NCBI RefSeq assembly: GCF_900324465.2
Contig: NC_046626.1
Span: 10,088,459 to 10,152,458, forward strand
Length of the DNA: 64,000 bases
Direction of reading: 5' to 3'
From: Anabas testudineus
Taxonomy: Eukaryota > Chordata > Actinopteri > Anabantiformes > Anabantidae
This document shows positions 25,366 through 38,148 of this stretch, piece by piece (the first letter of the stretch is position 1; every line of letters starts with the position of its first letter). The notes below the pieces were generated by a model that did no database searches, had not been told where the DNA came from, and worked only from the letters and a program-made list of their open reading frames with translations. Position numbers and translations under genes: made by a program.

Positions 25366-28300
25366 TTAGGTCTTAAGTGCCTCCAGTGCCAATGCAATTA
25401 TCCTTGGCACACTGCGGTAGAATGACTCATTCTCCAGGCCTACGAGACTGTAAAAGGTCAAAGGTCGTCCTCCCACTATTGCTCTGACCCGCGCCTCGTA
25501 CAGTCCTCGATTATTCTTGGAGCTCAGATCAACTAACACCTGAAGAAAAGAGAGAATTAAAAGAGAAATTCAGAAATTACTAAATGCATCAGTTGTTTCC
25601 ACGTTCATCCAAACCTCCCCTCGTCCCACGATAATTTACCTCCTGAAAGTTCATGCGCAGCTTCTTGTTTGGGATGTTTAAGACCCAGCTGTAAGAATCT
25701 TTGATTTGACTGACTTGCTGTGAGGACTCTCTCACTCCAGGACAAACTACAAGGAAAAAACAAGAACTTTAATTTAATGTTCTGCGAAGTTAATTACCGA
25801 AAGTTTTTGTCAGAATTTATTGTGGCACATACTTTTCCCACTGGCCCCAGATAGCTGCCTCTTACGTAGAAGGCTCCTGTATTTTCTGTGGAGGCTTAAA
25901 GTCTCAACAGCACGTGCAGTTTGTCTCGGCTCGGCGGTCGACTCTGTGCGATACTCCTCAGTGACTGTATGGGCAGACGTTGTTGACTGAACTGAAAGTG
26001 GTAACGCTGAAGATGTGACTTCCGTTCCTTCTACTCTGTCAACAAAACTCAAATCATCTGACAAGGAGCTCCACGTTACACCAGTAGAAGCATCTCTACT
26101 GGATGAGGTCGCACTTTGTGACACATCATCTGTCAGAATCCCATCTTGTGTCTTTAATGTTACCATTTCATTTATTAGTGCTGTTAAAAGTGACCAGGAC
26201 TCCTGGGAGGAGGAGGAGGAGGAGGAGGAGGAGGAGGAACCAGAGTGGACTAGTGCTCCAGAAAAAGGAGCAGGAAATGTTGGACTGCTGGCAGAAACTT
26301 TCTGGAGGTCGGCTGTGTCCAAGTGCAGGATGGGAGGAGCGGCTCTGGAGTTGAGTTTGGAGCGCAGCGCTGAGATGGCAGCTCGGTACTGTCCCTCTAA
26401 CTGATCGACTGAGTTGTCTGTCTGGAGATGACACGTTGACATGTAAAAACAAAATAAGTTCAACCTCTTATTCCAACACAATTCTGGCTGTGTTGCCATC
26501 TGAGGAAATCTGCCTTGCGAATTTTAAGAAAAAGCCTGAGATACGACACCTGTGATGTGAATATTACCACAAAGGATATGATCTAATGTGCTGTAACATA
26601 AAACATAATTTCATAAATCCACCACCAAACAATGTACCTGGAGGAAAATGTCATCCTCCTGTGTTCTTTGTGTGGAGGAGGTGGCTGTGGATGAGTCAGT
26701 GTGATGTTTATCCATGTCCTCTGCCAGGTTTCTCAGGTATTTCTCCCAGTCTTCCACCCAAGGGCCCACTTTTTTGAACAAGGCAGGGGGTGTCAGAGAA
26801 GCATCCGGCTCTTCTGGTGCCACAGTTTCACCTAACTGTTCTGCAAGTAACAAAAGACCTGTTACAAACACACTGTTCATCACCAGCGTGTTGTTTCTGC
26901 AATTCACTGTGTGAGGAGGAGTGCTGACTTGGTCATCAGTGAGTTTTCTATCTGTGGAACTAAAGGGTGTCATTCATGTACCTTCAATCTGCAGGAGGCC
27001 ATGGCTCACGTCCCTCCTCTCTCTAGCGTGGCTGAAAGCTGTGCTGTAGACGTGCTCTACCAGCTGAGGAAGAGTCTGGGTGAAAAATGTCAAGTCAACT
27101 TTGTCCCTGATGTAGTCCTCAGCTCTCTGGAGCAAATCCAACAGGGTCTGCAGGAAAGAGTGCAACTCTACATAGCAGGAAGGGAACAAAAACATCCGAA
27201 ATCTCTGCGTTAAAGCATTATTCTTTGAGATTATATGGCGTATAAGTATGTGTAGGATTATTTTCCCACAATCAAAAAGCAGAGCATTTGAAAAATCTTT
27301 ACTTACGGCACTTCTTAAAGCGCGTGAGGCATTTGTCCTCAGCCATTTGCCTGCAAGTGCTGGGAGACTGACCAGGGGGGCACGTCAGGGTGTAGAAGTG
27401 ACACAGAGAGCTGAACTCTGACCTCTGTTCCTCCTCTGTCATTTCTGTTGTCTTTAGAAGCTCTGGACATGTCGGCTCCCGGCTCCCAAAAGACTCTAAA
27501 AATGAATAGTACAGATCGAATGGAGGATGTCAAAGATTATTTATTAATTCAGTAATTAGACATATACTGTAAGTCAGATAAATCAAATCAAATGTCTTTA
27601 TGACAGGACTCCACACAACATATATTTGTTTTCACTAGGTTTTATTAATGAAATTAATTGAAACTCACTCTGTATCTCAGCCTGAATCCAGTCAGAGAAA
27701 GCAGAGACCCGTGTGTAGACTCCAGGCTTGCCCTTCTCCCCACAGCCGTCTCCCCAGGACGTAATGCCATACAGCTGGAAACGTCCTGAAAGTCGATCCT
27801 GGTAAATCAGGGGACCTCCAGAATCTCCCTACAGGTAACAGATAATTCACCAGAACAATTAGAGAGTGCAGCAACTAAAAAAAAAAACTTATTTTACAGG
27901 AAATTAAAGGTTAAACAAGCTCAACCTGAAAACAACAAACTCCCATGGGGAATTTTTTTAAAATGTTTTTCTGCCCACCTGACAAGAATCAATGCCCCCG
28001 GAGAGATAGCCGGCACACAGCATGGTGTTGGTGACCAGTTCTTTGCCAAGAGTACTCTTACAAGTGCTTTGAGGCAGCAGGGGAACCTTGGCCTCCATCA
28101 CCACATCAGCAGATGGGCCATCTGCACCCAAACATTTACCATGTTATATGTTAATATTGTTGTATTGTAACAATCATATGTTATGTTCTTAATGGAAAAT
28201 TCATGTTTCACCTTCATAGATGGACCCCCAGCCTGCAACTAGACAGGGGCTTCCAGTAGGTGGCTCCATCCCAGAGGGGAGACACACCGGGGTGACATGT

Positions 28301-31300
28301 TCAGACAGGACCGCTGGTGACGTCAGCTCCACCAGTGCTATATCATTGTTAAACGTCTTTGGGTTGAACTGTGAGAGAGTGTGAATGATTAGTTAACTGA
28401 CTAAAACACTTTGACTGATAAACTGTTTGCTGGGAATGTGCGATGGGAAAGGTACTACTATAAATTCCAACACTTCAGCGTGTTACCTTAGGATGGGGGA
28501 TGATACGGTTCACTTTGAGAACCTGCTCACCAGGGTCAGTCTTAGTGATGTCAAACTCCCCTACAACAGCCGTCCAAAAACTCTCACTGCGGCTGCTGCA
28601 GAGGTCAGAACAATGAGAGAAACGCAAAGTCACAGGGGGAGAAAAGTACAATAATCTAAAATCCTATAGTTAAATCAAAGCTCTTAACTACAGTTTGATA
28701 AAGAGTTGCACATGCACACCTACCCAGCAAAACAGTGGGCAGCAGTGACCACCCAGGAGCTGTCCACCAGGACGCCTCCGCACATCAGGCCACCGTCTAA
28801 CTGCAGGTTGACCAGCCAGGGCCAGCTGCCAGGGGGAGCAGGTGAGCCGCCCACAATCCTGGAGCGAGGCTGTGTGATGTTTGGAACTGCTGCTGACCTC
28901 TGACCGCACACTGCTGCTGGCACAGACAGAGAGTGATATTTATGTATGTATCTATGCTTGTGACACTCCACTGACAGAGACTGTAAATAAAAACAGGATT
29001 ATTTCTTTGTGAACACATGTATCCCCTCACCCTGTGCATGCGTTTGTGTAGCTGGTTCCAGGCTCTGCATTGTGTTAAGCAGGCTGCACTGGAGGACGCG
29101 GGCGCTGCAACTCTCACCCATGATCCTGATGCAGCTCTCCTTGTCCAGTTCCCCAGGTGGACAGCGTTGCTGGTAGTATGCACAGGCCTGACTCAGAGCC
29201 CAACTCCGCTCTGCTTCATCTTGAAGCTTCTGGGCCTTACTGATGACATCACAGCTAGGCTCTGACAAGGCACTGACAGAGGATGCTATGATGCAGGAAA
29301 GAATGACATGGGAGTTAAAGAGGTGTCAAGAAAGAATTGAAAATATAGTGGACAAAGTGGTTCAGAGATGCTAAACAGTAAAACATGAAAGAATATTGTT
29401 GCTTACAGCAGGACCCAGATCGCTGTCCGCAGTCCTGAAACAGACAGGGAACACAGCCCCGGCAGCTTGCTTCAGCCCGACTTCTCTCGGATGATGCACG
29501 CTCAAGAGCAGACAGGGCACTAGTCATAGCAGCCTCTAGAACCACAGTACCACGATCAGACAGAGCTGCACACGAAGGTGAGAAGAAGGGGAACAGAAAG
29601 AAAATATTTTAAAACAAGAGAAGAAGAGATTTCAAACTAAGACATAAACAGATGTGCATACAAGACCGGGATGGATACACCCTCCAGGCCAATATACAGA
29701 TACGAGACCACGAAAGTCATGGCCGCCCTGAAAGAGGCACAGGATCAGCTGAACAACGAGCGCCTCCACTTCCAGCAGGAGAAAATGTCTCTGGAGGAGA
29801 AGACTGAATCATCCAAAGCCTCCTTTGTGGCTCAACTGGACAGTGAGAAAAACAAACTGCTTGTTGAGCTGAAGGAGGCAAAAGAACAACTGACAACTGA
29901 GCGTCTCCAGTGGCCGGAAGAGAAACTCTCCCTCCTGGCAGAGCTAGAGACAGAGAAACAGGACAGAACCATGTTTAAGTCTGCTGCGAAAATGGAGATC
30001 GACAACCTGACGGCAGCACTGAGAGAGAGTGAAAGCACTCTAAAGACTCACAGTCTTCAGTGGCAGCACGAGAACACCACCCTCCTGGAGGAGATCAAGA
30101 AGACCAAACAAGTGTACGTGGCTCAAATAGAAGAGCAGAAGAAGACCAACAGCCACGTCACGGCTGCTCTGAAGAAGGCGGAGCAGCAGTTTGAGAGTCA
30201 CCGTGTGGAGTGGCAGGAGGAAAGGTCATCCCTTCTTCAGTCCACACAGGACCTCAACGACGCTCTGAAGACCAAGGAGCAGGAGTGGGAGACAGCAGAG
30301 AGCTCTATGAGAGCCCGCGTGGAAGAACTCGAGCATAAGATCGCTAAGAAGAAGAAGAAGAGGTGGTACAGAAAGTTCTTCTGATGCACGGCTCCAGCGT
30401 CCTCTGCTCAGCGATAGGAAACGAAGACACCATCACTCACTCACACACCTGTACATCTATTCTTGTGAGGACTATTGAGAAGAAACGGTCTAAACCCACA
30501 AATAGCTTTTAGAAAGATTATTTTGGGGGTTAAGACTTGATTTCACTTCCCAGCCATCCGTGGATTGGGGATCTCTATCTGAATTGCTATTCCCTAGGTT
30601 TCTGCCTACGTTCCTTTATTTGAAGGTTCGTGGGCAGAGACCCTGCGCTGGGCACCTATTGCTGAGCATGTTGATGTTTCACAAACATTTCAATAAAAGC
30701 AAATAAAAAATATTAATTTGTCGGATTTTAAATTCATCATGAATATAGGTGCAGATTTAGTGAATTCTATCTACATTACCAGTGAAGCAACAGGAAGGAC
30801 TTTTTGGTCATTACATGGAAGACTGACTGTTTTTGCTGTGTGAACTAGTATGTGTGTGAGCAGACCCCTAATTCTCCTCCTGCTGTTTGAGCTCATTGGC
30901 AGTGCGTTAGGGAAGCGAACTCACGCTCAGCGCATTGGTGAGGCTTCTACAGAGACTTCAATCGGCCTGCCGACCCTACTGCCCCCATCTGTGCCGCAAC
31001 ACATCACAGGAAACTAACAACAACAATGCTGAGCGAGGACTTAATTAGAAAGGCCAGGGCTGAGCCGACAGAGGCTGGAGGCAGGGACCGGCTGTGGGGC
31101 AGCTGGGATCCTGAGTTACTTGTTCTAAACACTCCAAACGTGTACCACCATCATTGGACACTTCCATGAAGGCTTTACTTCTTCAGCCAGAGTTCCTCAT
31201 TACTGTGGCATTTAACAAGTCACTCTGCAAGAGCTTTGTGACACATGTAGATGAGTCTGCCCAATAAAGTGAAAAAAATCACATCAATGTAGCCTAAAGA

Positions 31301-31790
31301 AGACAAAAGCCTGTAAAGGATGTAGTGTATAGAGCATAACCAACCTGCCAGCAATGATCCAACTTGAACAACAAGTAAGGACTATTTGCCTAAAACAAAT
31401 CCACATGCATGTGTACACTCAGATTTAAGACGGTGCCATTGGACTGTTTCATTGAGGGACAGAACCTTTGTTGGCGCTATAGACATAAAAATTGAATTGT
31501 ATTAGAACCAGACGTTTAACCCGCTCAACTTTTAGATAGACAACACTTGTGAAGCATCATAGCATCACCAGTGCTGGGGTGACTTATGAAGCATAAGGCG
31601 TTTCCAAACAAGAACAGTTGTTTGAAGTCCAGTTTGATTGAAACTACTACATAGTTGCTGAAAACCGTCTGTGAGTTTAGAACATCTTACCTTTAAGCGC
31701 ACTCTGGGGCATCCTGTACACTTCTCTATCTGCTGGGGCTCCGAACAAACAGTCGAGTCCCACAAGCAGCACTGATATCAGCATGAGCAT
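25366..31790 (-). CDS. prss56: Serine protease 56, secreted trypsin-like
   Basis: Fourteen minus-strand exons: 31790-31691, 29565-29407, 29285-29031, 28916-28724, 28595-28487, 28368-28212, 28121-27979, 27828-27669, 27495-27307, 27167-26982, 26840-26638, 26421-25833, 25746-25640 and 25539-25366. They join to 907 codons, longer than human PRSS56 (about 603). Order: signal peptide; six-cysteine module (C98-C153); activation site R-IVGG (192-195); trypsin domain with H232 (AAHC), D281 (NNDIAL) and S375 (GDSGGP); a second, similarly spaced six-cysteine module (C435-C488); then a long tail with a run of 11 serines and a conserved C-terminal domain. PRSS56 is known from eye-size disorders and retinal Muller glia. 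The acceptor of exon 4 offers three in-frame AGs (28,916, 28,913 or 28,910). Intron 1 hosts a separate plus-strand gene. Confidence 0.92.
26208..26238. repeat. Coding trinucleotide repeat (GAG on plus, serine on minus)
   Basis: A nearly pure GAG run on the plus strand encodes the serine stretch of prss56 on the minus strand. It is likely to vary in length between individuals. Confidence 0.85.
29671..30384 (+). CDS. Unrecognised intronless coiled-coil protein, nested in prss56 intron 1
   Basis: A single open frame of 237 codons lies on the strand opposite prss56, wholly inside its first intron (29,566-31,690). I do not recognise the protein. It is almost all heptad-rich coiled coil with four repeats. 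Anchor leucines in the AALKEA-type word fall at 20, 67, 117 and 167. The aromatic residue of the RLQW-type word falls at 34, 81, 131 and 181, so the unit is 47-50 residues. A fifth W is at 206. The tail ends in a basic-aromatic patch, [12 protein letters not shown]. No signal peptide or membrane helix is seen. The start has a fair context (GGGATGG), with an in-frame stop just before 29,641. Two AATAAA signals follow at 30,692 and 30,702. Codon use looks like that of real coding DNA. It could be a retrogene or a lineage-specific family member; an upstream non-coding exon is possible. Confidence 0.75.
   Translation: MDTPSRPIYRYETTKVMAALKEAQDQLNNERLHFQQEKMSLEEKTESSKASFVAQLDSEKNKLLVELKEAKEQLTTERLQWPEEKLSLLAELETEKQDRTMFKSAAKMEIDNLTAALRESESTLKTHSLQWQHENTTLLEEIKKTKQVYVAQIEEQKKTNSHVTAALKKAEQQFESHRVEWQEERSSLLQSTQDLNDALKTKEQEWETAESSMRARVEELEHKIAKKKKKRWYRKFF
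30692..30707 (+). promoter_or_regulatory. Tandem poly(A) signals of the nested gene
   Basis: AATAAA occurs at 30,692-30,697 and again at 30,702-30,707, about 310 bases past the stop codon of the nested coiled-coil gene and on the same strand. This supports an independent transcript. Confidence 0.6.
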
Positions 31791-32047
31791 GGTGTCAGAG
31801 CATCAGACCTCCACTCGACAGTGACAACAAGCAGACACGCAGGACACACGCGGGATGGCTGAAGAGGATGCAGAGGTGCTGGAGATGAGGCAAGTCTGTG
31901 ATGTTTCCAGGTCCTTGTTGTCTGGTGGCTCTCTGCAATCGTTGTCTCCCTCCTCCTGACTCTCTGGGTTCTCTCCCACGCTGTGGTGCGGGGCATCTGT
32001 CTGTAAGTTTACTTAGAGGAACAATAGAGGCCTGGAGTGGTCCCTGG

Positions 32048-32055
32048 TATATATA
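32048..32055 (-). promoter_or_regulatory. prss56: TATA box of prss56
   Basis: TATATATA reads the same on both strands and lies about 260 bases upstream of the prss56 start codon. With a start site about 30 bases downstream, the leader would be some 230 bases without an intron. Confidence 0.5.
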
Positions 32056-35039
32056 GAGTCCCCAGGGGAACACCAATAAGAGGGAGGAGGGAGAAGATAG
32101 CAAAGAGAGAGGGAGAGGGAGAGAGGAGGGTGAAATGGTCCCACATGGTCCCACGGCCAATACACAAACAGATGAATTCATTAAGACTGTGACAGCAAAT
32201 CGGGTGCAACTTGCCAAGGCTGGACATTACAAAGAGGTTTGATTCTATGAAAGGAGACAAGGGGAGGGAGAGAGAGATACAGATAGGGAGGGGGTGAGCC
32301 CGGGGGAAGGCTGAGTGATTGGCTGGGTGGCATTGAAGGGGGTGTTGTTTGAATTAATTAATGTGAGAGGAAGAGGGAGAAAGTTATGCAGATAAGAATA
32401 TGGGCTGATGTGACAATGGAGTAGGGGAATGCAAAGCGAGAGATGTCAAAGAGCGTCTGAACTCGAGAGTCACAGGGCGAACAGAGCGAGCAGTAGATGG
32501 AGGGATGTTGAGTAAGTGTGAGAGAGAGGGAGAGAGGGAGAGGGAAGTGTCTGCCATTCTGCATGCCCCTCAAAGAGGGCATTGTCCCTGGCATCCCTCT
32601 GAGGATGCCCACATCAAAGCTGTCCCCCGGGCATCACTTGGCCGCCGCCTCCATTGATCACTTACAGTCCTTTATCAGCCCCATTAAAATATTGTCAGTT
32701 CACATCACTTTTGTCTTTCTCTGCTGAACTCTGCTTTTGTAACATAAAGATACAGTAAAAGAGTGCTTATGAACATGAGTGTATTTTTAAACTCTTTACC
32801 TTAAAGAAATCATTAACTGTTTTCAAAGTTTGTGCAAACGTTTCAGATTTTGTCTATTTGTTTGCTGTAAGAAATAAAAAAAATTGCATGCTTTTAGCTT
32901 CCAGAGTTTCCTGATTAAAAGATATAAATGTATAGCAGTTTTACAGAAAAAGTTCAAATGATGCTGGGTTAGGGTTATTAAAATAATAAAGATGCATTGC
33001 AGCTTGTTTAGAAGAGTTACAGCTGAAAAAAACCTTTGCGTGAGCTACGGCCACTGCATTAATATCACAGTGAATGTGCCATAACTAAAAGAAATAATAA
33101 ATAAAGGTACCTTAAATGCAAAAGCAATTTCACCCAAATTAAGTGAAACTTTCAGCAATCTGTAATCTGTAATCTGTGAAAACACTGTAAATTAAAATAT
33201 TGATGTATATTTATGTGTGTTGGGGTATAGGGATCATATCATTCATTTGAAATTAAAAAAAATTATTTTTAAGAATAGCTGAACAGAAACTTATTACAGA
33301 CAATATACCCACTCGTAATGCTTATAATTACTACAACTGGATGTCAAAGCATTTGAATATTTATATTTATATTATATTAGTTTATTTTTTAGGTGCAATA
33401 TGAACAGAAAAATATGTAACACGAAAGGCCCCTAAATTGTTGAGCAGCAGAAATCTTATATCAAGCATGAAAGGAGAAAAATGCTTTAAAACCCAAAGTA
33501 ATAGGTGCCTTCGTTCCCCAAATGCCAACAAAGTCATCGTCTCCACTAAAAGAAGAGGTGATTTTTTGAATCATGTTACATCACATTCAAGGGAATTCTG
33601 TTTGCTGTTTGTTTTGCTTCTTATTTACATTTTACACAGTGTCCAAACTGTTGAAAACAGCTGCAACATATGCAACTGACAAAGAAAATGTCTTGTACAT
33701 GAGCAGGAAATAGACAGAGAGAAGTCTGTGCCGACCAGTAACACACAGGAGAAGCACAAATTGGAGTCAACTTTGAGCCAACTAACTGGGCTCAACGATG
33801 AAAAGAGCAGCGGCCGAATGTAGCAAGGCATTATCAAAGAGAGCCGTCCACTGCTGCCACAAGCCAGCCCTGACAGCAGAGTTCACACCGACAACAGCAT
33901 ACAGTACGTGTTAGAGAGAGTGTGACTGTGTGTTTTTGTGTTTCAGCGAGCGTTTGTGAAGACGGTAGAAAACTTCTTTCTGCATGAATCAAAAACAGGA
34001 TTCACAAGGCGACAGAATCTAAGGGATGAAGACTGAGTCTGACTTAGACAAGTTAGAAAAGTTACGTCTCTTCTTTTTCAAGTCTTGCTTGCAGACATTT
34101 GTTAGTGTGTGTATGTTTTGTTGTGTGCATGGTGTCCCAGCCCCCTCCATGCACCCAAGCAGCACAATGGCCCAGGGATCTGAGTGCAGACTCAGGCGGA
34201 GCGGGAACAGCATGGGACAAATGGGCGGCACTCTTTCATTTCCTACATCCATTTGCCTTTGATGTCCTTTGATTAATCTCCCTCCTGCTCACTCTTCCTT
34301 CATCTATCTCTCAAACAGCTCTTTTCTCCTCTGCCAGGCCGTTTCCATCTCTGTGACCAGTAAAGTTCCACCTTACTTTTCCAAACTAGTTTTACACGAT
34401 TGTTTCCACTGAGTCAAAGTTTTTGCTCATGCGTACGTGTTACTAAACTAAAACTGAACCCAGGTTTTAAAAGTATGCTAAAAACACACAGCTTTAAACA
34501 ATCATACTTGACTGGTTGTTGACAGTGATGCAATTTATCTTCAGTTCTTTACGTTCACTAATTGAGCTACATATTGTACATGTGACAGTAGTTTTAAATT
34601 AGCAGACTAACTCGGGCCAAAACGTCTTTCTGATCTGCTTGATGAAAATCAACCCTGCGGGTGTCTTAGATCCTCAGAGGGCTGTTAACTGGTGGTGGAT
34701 TGATTCAGAAATAAACAGGGTAAAGCTGCTTTGGGCTGCTGAACATAGATGGAACCAACATTTTAATTATATTAGATAAACCCCGCTAGGGAATTTAGTT
34801 TATTTTATTCTTTTGTAGCCTGTGTTTGATAGTTGTACAGTGGAGAGGCAGACAGGAAACACAGGGAGTGAGAGACGGTGTGACATACAACAAAAGTCCC
34901 AAACTGGACCTGAACTGGGGACACTGAGGCCACATGGCCACTTGTTCAATGTTTTACGTAATGTAGACTCATGAACACAGATCACACAAATCAGTTCAGA
35001 TGATGCGTTCAAATTCACTGTCACTCACAGTTGCTTCTT

Positions 35040-35420
35040 TACCTCATTAATAAGGGTTTGTTGTGCTCTAGGAGTCATTGTGACTGGCTGACCACTTCTT
35101 GGTAAAGTAGCCAAGCCCAAAGTGTCTCCATTTGTAGACTGTTTCCCTAACTGTAGACTGGTAAATTTCTCTTTGGCATCACTTTGTAACCCTTTCCAGC
35201 TTTTTGTAAATCAACAATTCTTGATCGTAGTTAGTCTGAATGCTCCTTTTCGTGAGGCATGACTCACATAAGCATATTCTTTTTGTGCACAGCAAACTCA
35301 GAAATTAGAGTGTTAGATCATGTTTTATGACAAATTATTGCAGAAAACAACAACACTTCAAAATGTTTACATATTTATTCTTTCCCCTGTATCTGTTGAT
35401 GTTGATCTTGGTGTAGCTTG
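35040..35420 (-). mobile_element. Tc1/mariner transposase fragment
   Basis: The minus strand encodes the N-terminal DNA-binding part of a Tc1-like transposase. MPHEKEHSD and SRIVDLQKAGKGYK are followed, after breaks, by LPRSGQPVTMTPRAQQ, which matches the second helix-turn-helix and GRPR-like linker of the family. The catalytic DDE part is absent, so this is an inactive remnant. Confidence 0.7.
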
Positions 35421-38016
35421 GCCTATAGAAAATCACATGACTGCATAATCATCTGTTGAACCGTCTAAAAATGATTTCCTTTGGGCTGCACAGGCTCATC
35501 ACTGGCTGCTTGTGCTGGTTACATAAAGAAAACACACAGCACTTAGCAGAAAACCACACCACAATAAGAATCTTAACAACAATCATGTTGAATAACACCC
35601 AGGTATTGTGTTCAGTTATGAAACCATTTTTCCCATTGTCTCATGCAGAAAACAATTGAAATCTAGGTCAGTGGGGTACGCAAGGGAGAAGAGGTTCCCA
35701 ACATTATAGCGCAGACAGACACTTGAACCTTCTGACAATAGTCAAGCAGGAGCAGCTCGTCTGCACAGACATGTATTGGGTCATTGTTAGACGTTGTTAA
35801 TTAGATCTATTATGACCTCGACAATCACATTAACTGCCATTACATGCACATTAGCCACCAGCTGTTCAATAATGAAATATCCGATTTACTTAAATAGAGT
35901 CATAATGATCATGTGGCTGATTGAGCTTGTGGAAACATCAACTGCTGAGATCTTTTTTTTATGATAATAATTAAACTACACAGTCCCTTTGTCTTATCAT
36001 ACATTGTTATACTTTAACTGAGTAAAAACCCTTGGTAAAACTCATTAATAATATTTTAATTAAAAGGTTAAGCTTGTGTATGATGATTATCATTTACGAG
36101 CCCCAAGCGATCATTTGATGGTCACTGACTGTCTTTATCTTTGGCCACAGCTCCTTCCTCGTTCAGTCCTTTTTTCATCCAGTAAGAAGTGGATGTAGGC
36201 TACTGGAACTACTTTACATCAGCATGTGTCTCATAGTATAATGTAGCTGTGTCAACATAGCCTCTTTGCATATGCTGACTCCATCCATCTGTTGACGTAC
36301 TCTTTTGCATCTGAAGCCACAATGAAGGTTATTGTGCACAATCATATGCAATGTAGAATCAAACTTTATCTTTGAGTTTAAATTACATTTACAACAATGC
36401 TGCTAACTAAAATTGTCTGCTGTTAGAAGAATTAAAAATATACTGTTGAAAAGTCATACTGGAGTTAAAGAAGTAAAAGGTGCTTGACGCTGCTTCTGAA
36501 CCAATGTCCCTGTTTGACAGTATATTCGGATGTTGTGACGATATTTGAAGGCAAAATATAGCCACTGTCTGGACCAGCAGACAGTTGACAAGATGAAAAA
36601 AGATAAATCTACATGAAGTGGTTCCTGTCCACTAACAAACTGAAGCTACTTTGAAAAGACTGACATCTAGTGTCACAATACTGGAACCAAAACCAGAATT
36701 GAAGGACAGTCTGAATTCTCATCTGCTGTGAATACACTGTTCTCCATGATCTTTCATTTGGTCTGAAATATGTGGATGAGATAATGAAAACAGTGCAGAC
36801 GGTGTAACAGGGACATGTTAGGAAAAAACAATGTACTGCTACCTGAGAAAAAGATATTTTTGGTTGGGATACTGAAGTTATCTGCAGAATTGTCAAAGTG
36901 TCAGCTTCTGTATAATAAGTAGTTATTGATCCACTTATTGTTGTAAAGTATGTTACACAAAAAACTAAAGTCCCATAAATGCAATTTAAAAATTGCTTAA
37001 AATTTTAAGCTTTTAATTTTTAAAAGCTAAATGATAAATCTTATTTTTTTATTTGGGTTTCTTTATGCTCAATAGCTGTCATAATAGAGAATAGTATAAT
37101 AGTAATTTCAGACTGGTAACCTTTCATTTAAATGAAATAAACAAACAGTCTGACTGACACTTGAGTGTGAGTAAAACAGGAAAATCTGGTCGACTCCAGT
37201 ACAAAGCTTGTTAACTAAACAGAAAATTAGCTAATACGGCCACATGGAGGCAGCATGGGTCACAGATGGATATACTGACTATCATCTGTCACTCCTCTCT
37301 CACTGAGACGAAGCATTTTAGCATTTTAACCATAGCTGTCATCTCAAAAATCAAAAAATTCTGCATTATGTTGTGTCTTTGTGTTAGATGTGTCACATTA
37401 AGATTATGGTACAAGTCTGAAATCTCCAAAGCACTATTGCACTTTTTGGAGTCTTGTTTCTTTCTCCTTCACTTTCTGTGTCGCATGAAGGCTTCTGCAG
37501 AACAGTGGGCCTGCACAAAATAATTTAATAAAACAAACAACATTCTCATATCATTGGTTCCTAATGGCCCTATTTATGTGTTACATATAATATAATTTAC
37601 TCATTAGCAGTCATTACTTTACTCAGTAGCTGTTGTTTTGTTATTTTTAGTCATTATACTATTACACCAGTAATATGGTTATAAAATACTACCTTCATCC
37701 TGTGGCTCACTTAAGTAAAGTCATAGAAACCTTCACTTTCAACAAACCTTGCATTCATTGTCTATTCACAAATTCATCATCATCACTATCAGCATTCATT
37801 TTTGTTACTTTGTCAAACCAGTCTACCGTTATGATGTTATTAACAAAAAGCTAAGAATCAACACTTTCACTTCCTATTTGATTTTTTAAATATAGGTTAT
37901 TGTTGCAGTCAAGTCTGCAGCATTGGGACCATTAAAAACAGAGAATTACTAAAACCTGCTTCTTTGGTTCTACCTACCACGTCTGCTGCTGCTGTCTGAC
38001 CTGTTGGGAGAGGCAG

Positions 38017-38148
<132 letters not shown>

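Noticed and set aside
26015-26404. 129-codon plus-strand frame with a glutamate run
   Set aside because: It is the antisense shadow of the large prss56 exon; the minus-strand frame has splice sites and family context.
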